The notes: generated from the letters alone by a model not told the origin. DNA of 64,000 bases from Yponomeuta sedellus (GCA_934045075.1 OW203726.1:14110037-14174036); one strand, 5' to 3'. Counted from the stretch's first letter, positions 1 to 11,400 are shown. Numbers and translations: made by a program.

Positions 1-600
1 CAATTGTTTAAGCTAATAACCTCTGCCGAATTTGATATAATTACTTCTAATTACTTGAAGTTTACTACTGGCTATCTCGCTAGGTGTAACTAAATTTCTT
101 ACGGTAACGTTCGCTTACAATCTTACCGTATAGGTAGTGCGAGAAATTTGTAAACAGAATATTGAATATTTAAGAAGTGTGTAATAGTAATGTGGTGTGA
201 CAATATGAGTATTGTCACACCACATAACTATTACACAAACTACACGAGTATTATTTGTGCGTATCTCGCAGACATAGAATTATTTTAATACTGAGCTATG
301 TAGCCATGTAGTTTAGGTTAAGTGAAGTTAGTGGTGCGAGAGCGTAAGATCTCGTCGAAAAACGACTAGAACGACTGTACTAGGAATAGAACACCTAACT
401 TTTGGCGTAATTTATTCAAAAAATTATGCTAAAACTTAAAACTGCATTCAAAGATTTTATAAATTGTACCTGGTGTTAAAAATTACATTGTCGTATCGAG
501 TTCGATGTAAGGATCAGGACTACCCTCGTTATAATACATTACCAACTCTCAATAACTCCTAGATGCCAATAAATTGTCAATCGTAACAGTTACTGTTAGG
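1..600. other. Intergenic or intronic, no gene seen
   Basis: AT-rich sequence without a credible coding frame. The only distinct structure is the hairpin at 179-236, listed separately. The motif 'gcgag' or its complement recurs near 75, 150, 262 and 337, which may be debris of one short inverted-repeat element, but no clean ends can be drawn. Confidence 0.5.
179..236. repeat. 27-bp stem hairpin with 4-base loop
   Basis: Bases 179-205 are the reverse complement of 210-236 with a single mismatch, around the loop 'tgag'. Such a long near-perfect stem with so short a loop is unusual for random DNA. It is shorter than a typical animal pre-miRNA, so the core of a palindromic MITE or a replication-derived snap-back is more likely. 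No target duplication was recognised. Confidence 0.8.
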
Positions 601-609
601 TAGGTACTT

Positions 610-830
610 ACTCCAAAAGTCCAATGGCAAACGCCTGGCAAAGTCGCGCATGCAAACATTCAGCGCGGTGCGTGCCGTCGCCCCGTCAGGCGCTCGATCA
701 CGCTAAGGCCACGATCTACGCCGATAAATGGCAGACGGAGCCCATGCCTACCCTACCTGCGCTTTATTGCCTTCCCCAATCGCCTGCCACCACCGCTATC
801 GAACACTCTTGACCTGAATCCTTGGTCAAG
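610..830. other. GC-rich patch, uncharacterised
   Basis: This stretch is clearly richer in G+C than its surroundings and holds a 62-codon open frame (624-812) that resembles no family I recognise. There is no splice donor at its end. The frame looks like a chance product of base composition. It could equally be a regulatory patch or part of an untranslated exon. Confidence 0.25.
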
Positions 831-999
831 GTCGAACTTTAACTATACATCTTTGACCCCGCAAAGAAATATATCTTGAGGCCTGTCTGATGCTCTTTTC
901 TTTGATAGCTGCCCTCATCATTTGTCTGGTTTCGCTTTACGAATTACGAATGCTTGAGCAAGGTAAAGGTGTAACTCTATGTATGGTATATTTCAATAT

Positions 1000-1190
1000 T
1001 TCTGTATTGCACCGACTACCCGTCTCTAATTTCTTTCTTGTCTCCGTCTATGGTTGCCTGGAAGAAATTGCTTTTAGTAATAAGGCCGCCATTTGTACTT
1101 TTTTATATATATATATAATTTCTGTTACTGTAATTTCTGTGTACAATAAAGAATGTACTATCTATCTAACTTATACATACATAAGTAATT
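1000..1190 (+). repeat. LINE 3'-end-like repeat (family T), copy 1
   Basis: Contains the block 'ggaagaaattgcttttag' followed by 'taaggccgcc' and ends in 'caataaagaatg', a pattern found again at 1625-1745, 10355-10440, 31800-31925 and 39785-39960. I infer a 3' tail of a non-LTR retrotransposon with an AATAAA signal. No coding part is attached here. Confidence 0.6.
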
Positions 1191-1624
1191 CAATGTATCC
1201 AGACAAAATTCTCGCTAAAATATCGAGAAATGAGTATTCTGATTCAAGCTTTACTTATCCTTCCACGCAAGTGTTTTACGCTGTCGTAAAAAAGGCTGAG
1301 TTGATATTAAATTTTGTAAGACCTTTGCAAAGCCATAAAGTGGAAATAATGTTAGAGCTCTAACAAAATGCTGTACATACTTAGTCAGTATCCATCCAAC
1401 CATCCAGCTTTGCTTAGAGTTAAAATGATAAAGGAAAGTATTCGTCGTGTTATTAAGTATTGTTTTAAATCAAAGAAAATTTAGTGGGATTTTATATCAG
1501 GAAGATTATTCGGCGCACGTCGTTATCGAACAAAGGTACCTATAGGTACCTACGTGCCGAGATTTCGTCCTAAGGGTGACATATAAAACCTGGCTAGGAA
1601 AAGTCGAGCGAATCTCACGTTAAG

Positions 1625-1745
1625 AGATGAGATAAGATAAGAATATTCTTTATTGTACACTGAACAAACAACAAATATAAAATAATTGCAAATATACATA
1701 GTACAATTGGCGGCCTTATTGCTAAGAGCAATAAGCAATAAGTTA
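1625..1745 (-). repeat. LINE 3'-end-like repeat (family T), copy 2
   Basis: Inverted copy of family T: the complement shows 'attgctcttagcaataagg', the 'ggccgcca' block, and the terminal 'caataaagaatattcttat' stretch. It lies about 450 bases after copy 1 in the opposite orientation. There is no coding content. Confidence 0.6.
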
Positions 1746-1899
1746 AGGTTGTATGAATCAAGGAGACCTCCATGCTTTATAATTTTTCTTCGACTAGACC
1801 ACTTTCTAATCTCTATTATATAGGTACCTAAATATTTTTTTTATAAAAAAATTATACTATAAAGTTTACCAAAAACTTTACATTTTAGTTTGATCGTTT

Positions 1900-2120
1900 G
1901 ATTATTCAACCCTTGTATGTCCCCACTGCTGGGACACGGGTCTCGTCGTGCATCGCAGGAAGGTTAGGCCATACTCCACCACGGGGGCCAAGTCCGGGTT
2001 GGTGGAGGAATGTAAGACTGTGGCGGGCCTTACTGTCAGAAGTTATCAAGCCACCCATAAGGACTCTGACATGGCTTAACGACTGCCATTACATGACAGC
2101 CGGCACCAACGGCTTATGAT
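1900..2120 (-). mobile_element. 5S-derived SINE family, 5'-truncated copy
   Basis: Carries the 3' two thirds of the 5S-headed SINE described at 49905-50272: the block around 'tccccactgctgggacac', then 'ggttaggccatactccacc', then 'taccaacggctta'-like sequence near 2105. The 5S-like head is missing, so this copy is 5'-truncated. Its sense strand is the minus strand. Confidence 0.75.
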
Positions 2121-2124
2121 ATGA

Positions 2125-3690
2125 TATGCATATGATAACGTTTGATTATTTGTTCCACCAGTAGGTACTTTTATGTACTAATACTTTAGTGTATGTGTAG
2201 AGTGGTTTGTTTAGTAAGTTTTAAAAAACTTTTAATAATTATACAGGCTGGTCTAGTATAGTTCTAGACGTGAAAACCTAAACTTGGTTCATTTTTGTAA
2301 ATTTCTAAATTGAAACAATAAATTTCTTATTTCTTATAATATTCATTGCAATTCTTAACTTAGTTTCAATAAGTACAAGTATAGCAAATTACGACCGACT
2401 TTACACTGATTAATTTAAAATTTTAATAAATACAATTTTTAAGTTTAAAAACTTCAAAATTTAAAAATTATGGTATTTTTTTGTTTATTGCCTAGAGTCA
2501 GGTGGATACACTCTATTTTATTTAACAAATAAACTTCACCTGGACGTCAAGAAAATTTACGTTCTTTTATTATCGATGTGAAGAAATACAAATTATGTTT
2601 TTGTATTTGATAAGATGAATAAATGATCTAGCATTAGTAAATAAATAGCATTTTTTGAGCACTTTTCCGGTGTTTTGACGATATTGGTTAACAAGTTGTA
2701 CATATGCGGAGTAATTACTCCTAAGGTGCTCCGTTTTTTTTATAAGTAAATAGCTTACCCAGCGAACTTCGTACCGCCTAACAGTCGATTCTTTATTTTT
2801 TTTATTTTTCTCTTCGTAAGAACTATCCTCGTACTTCAAGGAATATTTTAAAAAAAGAATATACGAAAGCTGCTCTTGATATTTGAGTTTACCAACACAT
2901 TCAGCCATTCATTTTTATATTATAGAGATAGACTTGTTATGGCTGTATCCTACATGCAATCCGTCGATAGGTTAGCATGTCGGGCGGTTAAATTTTGTTG
3001 TAAAATTACTTTGTACCAACACTGCATTATTTTGTGTTTCCCGCGGTGCGGACTGCTTATGTAATATTCTATTCTAACAAGAAATGTAATAGAACTATCA
3101 TCATTAAAGCTCAGAAAATTAAATTTGTAATTTTAAATATTTTTCTAATTGTCACCCGTTGTACTTACTTAATAAATAAAATTAAATAAATACAGTCGGT
3201 GGCAACTTTCAGCGGGGAATTACTTTTTGAAACAAAATGTATTGGTAAGGCTTTTGCAATTTTAGACTTCTTAGTACTTCATTGATGGTTTATCCCATAG
3301 AAGTTTTTGATCAGTAGGTAGGTAGGTAGGTAGGTAGGTAGGAACAGGATCGATTAACATAGGTTTTTTTTTGCGTAAAATGGCTACTTTCTTGCTATCT
3401 ATATTACATATTCTTGAAAATCTAAATGGGGATCAAACTTTCATGGAAAATTATGGATAGTCTCCTAAGAGCATTTTCGTGTAGCTGCAATGGATAGGTA
3501 CCCCTTACTGCCCCGCTAAAAGTTTCTAACCTGTAGAATAACAAAACACTCAAATAGCAATCAAATGGCCTTCCTGCTCATTTTACCTACTTGTTGAACC
3601 TTGTTGAACCTAACCTTCCTAGAACAAATCAACTCAAAATAAGAAAAGTTCATTGAAAATGGTTGCCGTTTCACGCTCCAATAATCTTAT
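2125..3690. repeat. AT-rich stretch with a (GTAG)n microsatellite
   Basis: No gene seen. At about 3314-3343 the unit GTAG is repeated seven to eight times. The rest is AT-rich unique-looking sequence with no coding signal. Confidence 0.6.
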
Positions 3691-3694
3691 TTTT

Positions 3695-4065
3695 AATAAT
3701 GCAGTAAATAGCTATGGCTTCTCTTTCCTCTGGGTTAGGTCAACTAAGCTGTCAGAATGTATAGATACTGGGCAAGCTTACTCCATCTGAAACACAATGT
3801 CCCAGGTGCTGGGTTTATTTGTTAGTTTCATCTCCACATAGTCCATTAATAGTAAAACTACCAACTTTGACGTTCATTAAGTAAAGACTATGTTTTTAAA
3901 ATGAATAAAAGTAATTGAATTTAATTGATTTGAACAGCAGTTTCCTAGTGTTCTCTTCCCTCATCTACGTAGTGTGAGTGAAGGTTCCAGGACTCCGTAT
4001 AAATCATCTCATTACGTAAGTAAGTCAAAGTTGTAGTAGACGGCCATTAATGGTCTTCGAAATAT
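3695..4065 (+). repeat. Dispersed repeat (family E), diverged copy
   Basis: Shares with 47560-47660, 51430-51630 and, inverted, 53630-53755 the series 'tctgggttaggtcaactaag', 'ctgtcagaatgtatag', 'tgtcccaggtgctg' and 'gtataaatcatctcatta'. It is interrupted by unrelated sequence around 3825-3940. It is probably the tail of a tRNA-type SINE, but no head is seen. Confidence 0.5.
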
Positions 4066-6300
4066 TTCTGAGCGACATTTGAAGTCTAATTTTCCGTATA
4101 AATTAGCAAAAATTTTCACGAGATCAAAGTAAACTCAGAGACGGAGCTTATTTCCAATAAGGTTTGAATATCTTAAGATTCCCAAGAGCTTAGGACCTTG
4201 TTGGTCCAGCTCATCATGACATTTTCGTCCATTCAATACAGCCCGCAACTCTCTAGAGGAAATATTACTAGGCGCTTGTATTATCTCGGCTATTCATTCA
4301 AAATGTATGTAGGCATTCCGCCGTCTATTTGCGGCTGAAACTTGTCACAAAGATTTATCGATGACGACTTTGAATTAAATTATATCAAGTCAGGCTTGGG
4401 AATATCTGGGGAAACGTTGCGCGAGATGGTTTTGCATTAGCTCTGTTTGTTTTCGTATTAGTTTCATTATATTAAACGAACGCGTCCGTTTAGTTGTGGT
4501 CAGCTTTGAGGGCGGGGTTTAGGGCAGGGCGCGACATCGTAGCGTTTTAGGCATTCAGCCAACTAATTGTTCCGAAATGTTTCTGCAATTGTCATTGTTT
4601 ATTGCCCATCTTAACACATTGCTTTATAGATAACGCGTATTAGCTATAAATCTACATGAAAGAGATTTACTGAATCCTTGTAAACGACGCTACTTCTGGC
4701 GTGTGTAGGGAACTCGCAACATTTTTAAAATGTAATATTCCTCATCACCTCTGTTAAGTCATATCAGTTCCGATTCCGTAACTCTGTGACATAAATGGGA
4801 TATCAAAATTTACGAGAAGAATTGGCGTGCGTGTGTTCTCAGGCGGGTGAGCTTGATACGTTTTACCTACTCGTAGCTTTTACTCGACTGTTTCTTCCTA
4901 GCATGTTTCCTGTCAATGGCGCGTAATATATTATCCCCTGAGATTGGACTATTCATTGAGGGTTCAGTTGATGTTATAACAATGCAGACTACACGGGGTT
5001 ACAAATGAAAATTCCAGTTTGAAATTAAAATAAAACGTAATTGAATTGAAAATAAAAATAGTTTAGAATTATTATAATGATTCTTAACTATTTTCATTTA
5101 AATTAAAAACAAAAGTTTTTTTTAAACCCGCCGGTTATTTTACAGTATATATATATTGTTCTCTATGTACATTTGTTCTCTATGTACATAATTATGTATG
5201 TTTACAGTATATATATTGTTCTCTTTTTGTTCTCTATGTCACAGCCTCGGGTAAATCGTTGTCCTTGGTATATGCCCAAGTTTAATTTATTTAGCTTATT
5301 TATTAGTGAGACAAAACAATATGAACAGAACACATAAGAACACATAACACACAGAATACATGAGTTCAGATGACGGCCTCTTGAATGCGAGGCGAACCTT
5401 CTACTGGTGTTATAAACAAATATAGAATCCCTATTAGCTTTTGATAGGGCAACTAAGTAAATATAAAGGCTTAGTACTGATACTGTAAACGGTGTGACGT
5501 ACTGTCGATAATCACTTTACTTCTAACGCAAAAATAAGCGGCTACTAGGTGATCTGTGGGGCTTCGGTCATAATACCAGCCTATCGCACTGGTATTGGAG
5601 ACATTCAAGCCCCCTGTTCTGCTATAACAATAGTTCATCGTGAAACTACTGAGTTTTACATATTTTTTTATGTTTTCATACGATGCACTCTTTAAGAACG
5701 CACGCGCAAACTCCTATAGTATTTGATGCGTTAGTGTTATTAAAATATGTGTTAAAGAATTTTTTTATGTTATACACTTACCTACATGTTAACAGAAAAC
5801 AATTCTGTAAAAGTCTACACTTACCGCCTACCACCTAAATAGAGCCTTTATAGCCAGGTAGGCTAACCAAAACCACCACTAAAAAAAACTACTTAATGTA
5901 AGTCCTCATAAGTCTATGTCCACGATGCATGATCCTAGGTTGCTCTGAAAAAAAAATAGCTTTATCGCTTCTTAATCGCTTAATAGCTTAATCGCTCGCA
6001 GGTTATTTAATAAGTGCTTACGTCTTACCCTTTAGCACAGATTACCTAAACTGCCTCTGAGGAGCGTTTAGTAAAGAATCGTGATTAACGTAGGTTCTAA
6101 CATTTTAACCCAAATAGTAACATTACAATTTAGGAATACGTATGTTGTTTAAAATAAGAATATTCTCAAGTTATTTGAATCGGGATTCCTGCATATGACT
6201 TTGATTGAACGTTATCCTCCGCGGCTTGAAGACGGCTGTCTCGGATGAGAAATAGCTATTGCGAACCGACTTCAGCAGCACATTTCAGTTTCAATAAAGA
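4066..6300. other. No gene seen; short internal direct repeats at 5140-5240
   Basis: Unannotatable intron-like DNA. Around 5140-5240 the unit 'ttgttctctatgtaca' is repeated in imperfect tandem with 'acagtatatata' blocks, an ordinary local duplication. Confidence 0.5.
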
Positions 6301-6505
6301 AAAACAAATAACAACGTACAAAACGACCAGACTCAACGTAAAGCCTGGGAAAGTTCCTTAGTTGATAAATTGTGCTTCATACGACGACTGTTCCAACCGT
6401 TCAACTGCACCCGAACTCCGGGAAGGTGCGGATAAAGTTCAGTTCAAAGACAGGGCTCGACAAAGCGATTTGGAAGTGAATTATGTGTCTGGGGGCCTAC
6501 TGGGG

Positions 6506-6660
6506 ATGAGCGGGCGGCACCAGCTGCGCGTGCCCGAGCTGCGCGTGAGCGGCGCGCCCGAGGACCACGATGACAACCACGACGCGTCGCCGACGGCGCT
6601 GCCGCCGGTCGGCCTCACGCTCGCATCTATCCCGCGTCGCCGCCACTCCTGGATCTGCGG
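6506..6660 (+). CDS. dnc: First coding exon of a PDE4/dunce-type cAMP phosphodiesterase (partial)
   Basis: Seen: an ATG at 6506 opens 51 codons plus two bases (phase 2) and runs directly into a consensus donor, GTAAGC at 6661. The exon is very GC-rich in AT-rich surroundings. Its last residues are RRRHSWIC followed by Gly (residues 44-52). Known: PDE4 long forms such as mammalian PDE4D3 carry RRHSWIC at the N terminus, with the Ser as a protein kinase A site, and dunce is the insect PDE4, which degrades cAMP and has several alternative 5' exons separated by very long introns. Inferred: this is an alternative N-terminal exon of the insect gene, and Ser48 would be the phosphorylated residue. 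Upstream, the same frame lacks an ATG and looks like 5' UTR from about 6360. The catalytic exons lie outside the window, so the assignment rests on one short motif plus exon structure. Confidence 0.6.
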
Positions 6661-6721
6661 GTAAGCAATAGATTGATACCCGAATCATTTATTTACATTA
6701 CACTCACTCACACGCATATAA

Positions 6722-7140
6722 CAAAACACCGGACAAGTGCGAGTCGGACTCGCTAAACGAGGGTTCCCTATTTTGTAGTTATTATAGTAGTAGGTACTCG
6801 TATGTACCATAAATAGTTCAGGTATTGTGTCTCTCTGTTTTTTCCGAGCTTTTCCCGAACTCCAAAGACTTTTTTTGTGATTTAATTACAAATGTATAGT
6901 TTTCAGATTTTGCTCTGTAGCTCTTGTAAAATTTTAGTTCTAGGTCAACGGGAAGTACCTAGAAATAAACGTTTTTTGCAGTATAAACAGACGTACCTTT
7001 TTTACATTAAGTTAGAGGTTTGATTTTTTCACAGCTTCAAGGAATTTAATTTCACAAGTGTTTTCAAGATAAAGTGTCTTGACAGAGTGACGAACAAATA
7101 GACGGACGCAACCTAAATCATCATTCCCGTTGATACTGGA
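6722..7140 (+). repeat. Lepidopteran 'tgcgagtcggactcg' dispersed repeat
   Basis: Begins with 'caccggacaagtgcgagtcg', continues 'gagggttccct', and ends near 'gacagagtgacgaacaaata'. This block is a very common dispersed repeat in moth genomes. The segment at 54590-54965 looks like another part of the same family. It is non-coding, and sits just downstream of the exon's splice donor. Confidence 0.65.
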
Positions 7141-7388
7141 AACCTAAAATTAAAATGAAATTAGTGTTTATCTCGCTTTTGTACAAATATCTTTTTTATG
7201 CGCTAAATCATAAATAACGAACATAAACCAGTTCGGTAACTGACTAAGTCTTAGATTTTTTTTAATTCTGATCCTGAAGGATCTTTTCTTTAAAAGAAAC
7301 AGTTTTGTTCGTCTGACTACTAAACTTTTATAAACACCGACTTTACTCGAATTCTTAAACATCCGTATCCCATTACGAAATTTGAACT

Positions 7389-7592
7389 TTGGCTGAAAAC
7401 CAACCAGATACAAGATCCCAGTCAGTGGCCATTAATATAAAAGCCATCAAGCAAGCTCTCAGGAGAATGAAAGCCCACTTACCAAAGTTGCCTTTAGCTG
7501 GAAACCTAGGGGTTCCTCAGGAAGACAAGTTCAACCGAAGCAAACAAGGAAAAGGTTTAGGCAAACGGCCTAGTGGACCCAACAATTAGAAC
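7389..7592 (+). pseudogene. Short basic ORF fragment, unrecognised
   Basis: A 66-codon frame with a basic, lysine- and proline-rich composition and no ATG start. It is not obviously periodic or repeat-derived. It could be a remnant of a retroelement gag-like ORF, because it lies between two repeats. I recognise no domain and give no function. Confidence 0.2.
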
Positions 7593-7713
7593 AAACATGG
7601 ACTGACATCAATATCTTAGAACAGCCAAAAATAGAAGAAACTCTTTTTTCTACCTTACGTATAGATGGTTCGGTAATCACACAAATTCTAAGCAAATAAA
7701 GTGGTTAAAGATT

Positions 7714-7925
7714 ACACCATTTTTATTTTTAATGCACTAACCCGTGCTAAGGAACAAATTTAAATTTTACGTAATACAGAGAATATTGTAAAGAGGTTCG
7801 AAATTTCACTGATGTCGTGAGTCGCCCATTGGCTCAATTGGTAGAGCGCTGGTACGGATAGCCAGAGGTTGCGGGTTCGAATCCCGGCACTGGTGAAATT
7901 TTTAGCCTCTAAATAGGTTTTTAAA
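7714..7925 (+). mobile_element. Fold-back tRNA-SINE (family A), copy 1
   Basis: Flanked by a perfect 12-bp target duplication, tggttaaagatt, at 7702-7713 and 7926-7937. The left arm (7714 to about 7765) is the inverted A-rich tail of the SINE ('taatgcactaacccgtgcta'). The right arm is a head with a tRNA-like cloverleaf at about 7824-7896, box A TGGCTCAATTGG and box B GGTTCGAATCC, and a body ending at 'ggtttttaaat'. The anticodon loop has C rather than U before the anticodon, so it is a SINE head and not a working tRNA gene. Confidence 0.85.
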
Positions 7926-8400
7926 TGGTTAAAGATTGTTAAAGCATAGGTAAATAAAAAAGGCATCAAAGCTGCGATGTGGCAGCGTCACATGTCTGGA
8001 AACAAAAATGCCGACAGCGTCAAATTATGATTATGTAGCATTCAGTCGCAGCAAAACGGTCAGTCTATTATTGCGATATTTGCGATGTTTTCAGAGCGCC
8101 GCGCCAGGCCGTGGCCAGCCGAGAGACAAATATTGGTTAATATTCATGAACGACTGCTCTCATTGCTGAAACGCCGCGCCGCCATTCCGAGGCATTAGCA
8201 CAACAATGAACCACGTGAACGAGCGCTCCTGAGAGACCTTGCCTTTTGTCACCCCGCTGTCTTTGCTGAACAGCCTTCTGTTCTCTCAGAAGCGGTAAAC
8301 GATTCTCCACTCGGATAATACTGTGAGAGCTTGGTAAACATACCAATAGGCAGATTGTGGACACCAGAATGGCTTATTAATAAACAATGGTACGTGTTAA

Positions 8401-8603
8401 TATTATTTTTAATACACTTACCCTCGCTAAGTACCTGTACGTAATACCGAGAATATTGTAAAGAGGTTCGAAATTTCACTGATGTCGGTGAGTCGCCCAT
8501 TAGCTCAGTTGAAAAGAGCGCTGGCACGGATAGCCAGAGGTCGCGGGTTTGAATCCCGGCATGGGTGGAATTTTTAGCCTCTAAAATAGTTTTTCTTTTA
8601 AGT
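8401..8603 (+). mobile_element. Fold-back tRNA-SINE (family A), copy 2
   Basis: Same plan as copy 1: inverted tail at the left ('ttaatacacttaccctcgct'), tRNA-like head around 8495-8570 with box B GGTTTGAATCC, and a right end at a T5 run. The target duplication gtacgtgttaa is perfect over 11 bases, at 8390-8400 and 8604-8614. It lies 475 bases after copy 1 and is more diverged. Confidence 0.8.
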
Positions 8604-8614
8604 ACGTGTTAAGT

Positions 8615-9690
8615 CATGGACTGTATAGACAGACATAAACTCACGCATGTCATATTTCTTGTTAGGGTTAGTAGATACCTGCGTTTTGCCTCTTGGCACG
8701 ATCTTAACCAACCTCTTTTACTACGTCAGCATCATGAGAGTAAGACAGTATTGTATAAAAAATTCAATAGATAAAAAGATAAATACCAAATGAAGTATGT
8801 TTTGTCCGTATACAATTTAAGGACTCTAAGGGTGTCTCATCGACATCGTCCATCGTAGCCACTTAAAACAGCCTTGGCGTGGTGGAGTACCACTTCACAT
8901 AGATATTAATAAACGCTGCGATAGTAAGGCTAGGTTCTTGTGGCGCAAATTTCACCAAATTATAAATACAATATATACAAGATTTGCCTAAGTTGCCATC
9001 ATTTATTATATCTCTTTTTTCTCATCTCAAAACTATGCATGTCATAATATATCGGTTCATTATCTTCACAGAATTAGCAATGTGTGACTTATAAATTTTC
9101 AGACCAAACTTTTAGTGGAGGTTGAATAGTAGCCCAAGGAAAATTTTGTAAGTACTATCGGTTAATTTAAAACACGCACAATAATGTCTCACGTTTGTCA
9201 AAACACTGCTAATTAGTGAAGGCAATAAACTTGGCAAGTTTTATGTATAGATTTGGATCTTACGCAGAATTCGGAGAAATGAAATCTGAAAGTAATACCA
9301 CAAATACAGCTATTGATATGCTAATACAATTTTCCGGGGGAAATTTGTATTTGGAAATTTGGAAATTTGTAATTTGTGAAGAAACGAATTAAAATAGGTT
9401 TGACACTTTCATACTAGGTCTTTCCGAAATTCATGTTTTTCCATTTTTGTGCAATAGAAAATAATTGAAGTTTTTCGCGCGGGAATCGGGGAAGGTTAAT
9501 TCATCCGTTGTATGTAAGTAAACTCTACTCAGTCACGTTACGGACGACTGTGTAACTAAAATGTAAAGGTTGATTAGCTTTCGACTGTACCTTGATAAAC
9601 ACCAACGGACTCCAATATATTTTCCGTCCGTAATCGTAACCTTGTCCTTCCATGTTTTGAACTAACAAGTCTGTTGTAATTATAATCACA
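8615..9690. other. No gene seen
   Basis: AT-rich sequence with no coding frame, RNA gene or recognised repeat. Confidence 0.5.
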
Positions 9691-9696
9691 AAACAA

Positions 9697-9805
9697 TGCT
9701 CGTGGTCTAGTGGAAGCAACATCAGGCGCGGTCAGGTGCTGAATGGGTGACCATTGACTACCGCCAGTGGCCTTTTTCCGAGCGCTTCCGTACTCCACAA
9801 GCATA
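9697..9805 (+). mobile_element. 5S-derived SINE, head fragment
   Basis: Contains the 5S-like control region 'aggcgcggtcaggtgctgaa' followed by 'tgggtgacc', then 'gactaccgccagtgg' and 'gagcgcttccg'. The 3' half of the element is absent. Orientation is plus. Confidence 0.7.
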
Positions 9806-9936
9806 TATTTTATATTATACTTTTTAGTTCAACAAATGTTGCTGTGGTAAATAATTTACTTTTAGTTTTACATAACTGTAATTTACGTGGTAGAAACTTA
9901 TAGCATTGTATAATGCGATGTAGCTACTAATTGAAA

Positions 9937-9963
9937 TGGAACGGAACGGAACGGAACGGAACG
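9937..9963. repeat. (GGAAC)n microsatellite
   Basis: Five consecutive copies of the pentamer GGAAC. Confidence 0.9.
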
Positions 9964-10139
9964 CGCAAATGAACATACCGGGTACCTACTTTTTATCTTC
10001 TCCTTTGCTAATGCATCCCCTATTTGGTCGATGTATGTCCGCCTGGGACGTCCCTTACCAGCTCTTACACTCACATTCGCAATATATATAATTTGTTTCG
10101 TCAATATTTCGTACTTCATCATTGCTTGCTTTGTATCTT

Positions 10140-10325
10140 TCCTATTCGCATTATTAGGTAATAATAATATCTTGCACATAGCAAAATCACTTGTCCTGGT
10201 CCCAAACTAGGATACTCTACTCTACATCACAAACGTGGAAAAACCAGACTAATAGCATTTGTTAAAATGTACGGCGACCCCCAGTGGGAATCGAACCCAA
10301 GACCTCCAGCGTGGTAATCTGATAT
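10140..10325 (-). mobile_element. tRNA-type SINE (family C), copy 1
   Basis: The complement has a box B-like 'gggttcgattcccactgggg' near 10280-10300, followed by a body with 'tttttccacgtttgtgatgt' and 'agtttgggaccagg'. The same body order is seen at 20085-20350 and 47280-47370. The head beyond 10320 is truncated. Confidence 0.6.
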
Positions 10326-10354
10326 CCTTAAAATTAATTCATCTTCAGGCACTT

Positions 10355-10440
10355 ATAAGGCCGCCGTCTGTAGTCTTAGGTTAAGAAATATCTGTCTAGT
10401 TTCCTTTGTTATGTACAATAAAATGTTTCCTATCTATCTG
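10355..10440 (+). repeat. LINE 3'-end-like repeat (family T), copy 3
   Basis: Short tail copy with 'cttataaggccgcc' followed by 'tgtacaataaaatg'. It overlaps nothing else. Confidence 0.5.
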
Positions 10441-10481
10441 CTCACCAACTTACCTACATACTCAAAACATAAGATATTACT

Positions 10482-10698
10482 CAATAGCATTAAAAATTGA
10501 AAATTTCTTTGCTAAATTCCGCCAAAAATCGACAAAAATCGATACACGAGTATTGGTGTCGGTGGTGGTGTGTTCGTGTCTTGCTTCTGCTTGAAAAAGT
10601 GGGAGGGAGGGCGGTGCAGAAACTAACCACATGTTGCTTGTGAGATTTTTGGCGGAATTTAGCAAAGCAATGTTCACTTTTTAATGCTATTATGGATT
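10482..10698. mobile_element. MITE-like element with ~48-bp inverted ends
   Basis: The left end ('atagcattaaaaattgaaaa' through 'aattccgccaaaaatc') is the reverse complement of the right end ('gatttttggcggaatt' through 'ttttaatgctatt'), with a few mismatches over about 48 bases. The centre is G-rich and non-coding. This is the structure of a short non-autonomous DNA transposon. Its parent family is unknown to me, and no target duplication was settled. Confidence 0.7.
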
Positions 10699-11054
10699 TC
10701 CGCAAAGAACGCCTGATTCCATACAATATATTACTCAATGGCTATATTTTATCGGGGGCAAGTGTTCTAATGCCCTCCCTTCTCAAAAAGTACCTATTAT
10801 CTGCATCCTTACGTTTTTTCCAAAGTAACCATGCCCATAAATTCAACTGTAGAGGTTGATGTGCGGTCGACTGTACAAGTGTTACGCGCTGTTTAGATAA
10901 TTACCAGTTTAATTAGGCTTTCCAACAAGAACACCTGACTCCTCTAGTATCAGCCTACGCGTAAATTTTAGTATATACACCATGAATCTTAAGATGGTTT
11001 GAAATCCATAAGAATTTGAACGTGTCTAGTAATAGCTATCGAATCATCATTAAC

Positions 11055-11400
11055 CCATTATGTCCCCACCGAGGAGCACGGGTCTCTTCCCTCAGGAAGG
11101 TATAGACCATACTCCACCATGGGGGCCAAGACCGGATTGGTGGAGACTTGCAAGACTAGTCGCTGGTCTTACTGACAGTAGTTTTCAAGCCGGTCTAAGG
11201 CCTCTGACTTGGCTTGACGACTGTCATGTATCGACGGCAGCCGGCACCAACTGCTTAACGTGGCTTCCGAAGCACTGAACCGCTCGGAAAAATGCCATAG
11301 TCATACATGGTTGCCCATCCATGCACTGAACGCGCTCTGTGTTGCTTAACCTCCGTGATTGTTTTAGATCACTCAGGCAGCCGGTGCTACGAGCGATTCG
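11055..11400 (-). mobile_element. 5S-derived SINE, nearly full length
   Basis: From 'tgtccccaccgaggagcacg' through the 'ccatactccacc' block to the inverted 5S-like head near 11310-11385, where 'ggttgcccatccatg' is the complement of the diverged box C region. It is a diverged copy. Confidence 0.7.

Noticed and set aside
890..1363. A 157-codon plus-strand ORF
   Set aside because: It runs through a LINE 3' tail (family T) with TATA-type runs and poly-pyrimidine stretches; the composition is that of repeat DNA.
7824..7896. A functional tRNA gene (also at 24057, 61253 and 49485)
   Set aside because: The cloverleaf and boxes A and B are present, but the sequence recurs many times with SINE bodies, target duplications and an A-rich tail, and the anticodon loop lacks the expected U33. 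These are SINE heads.
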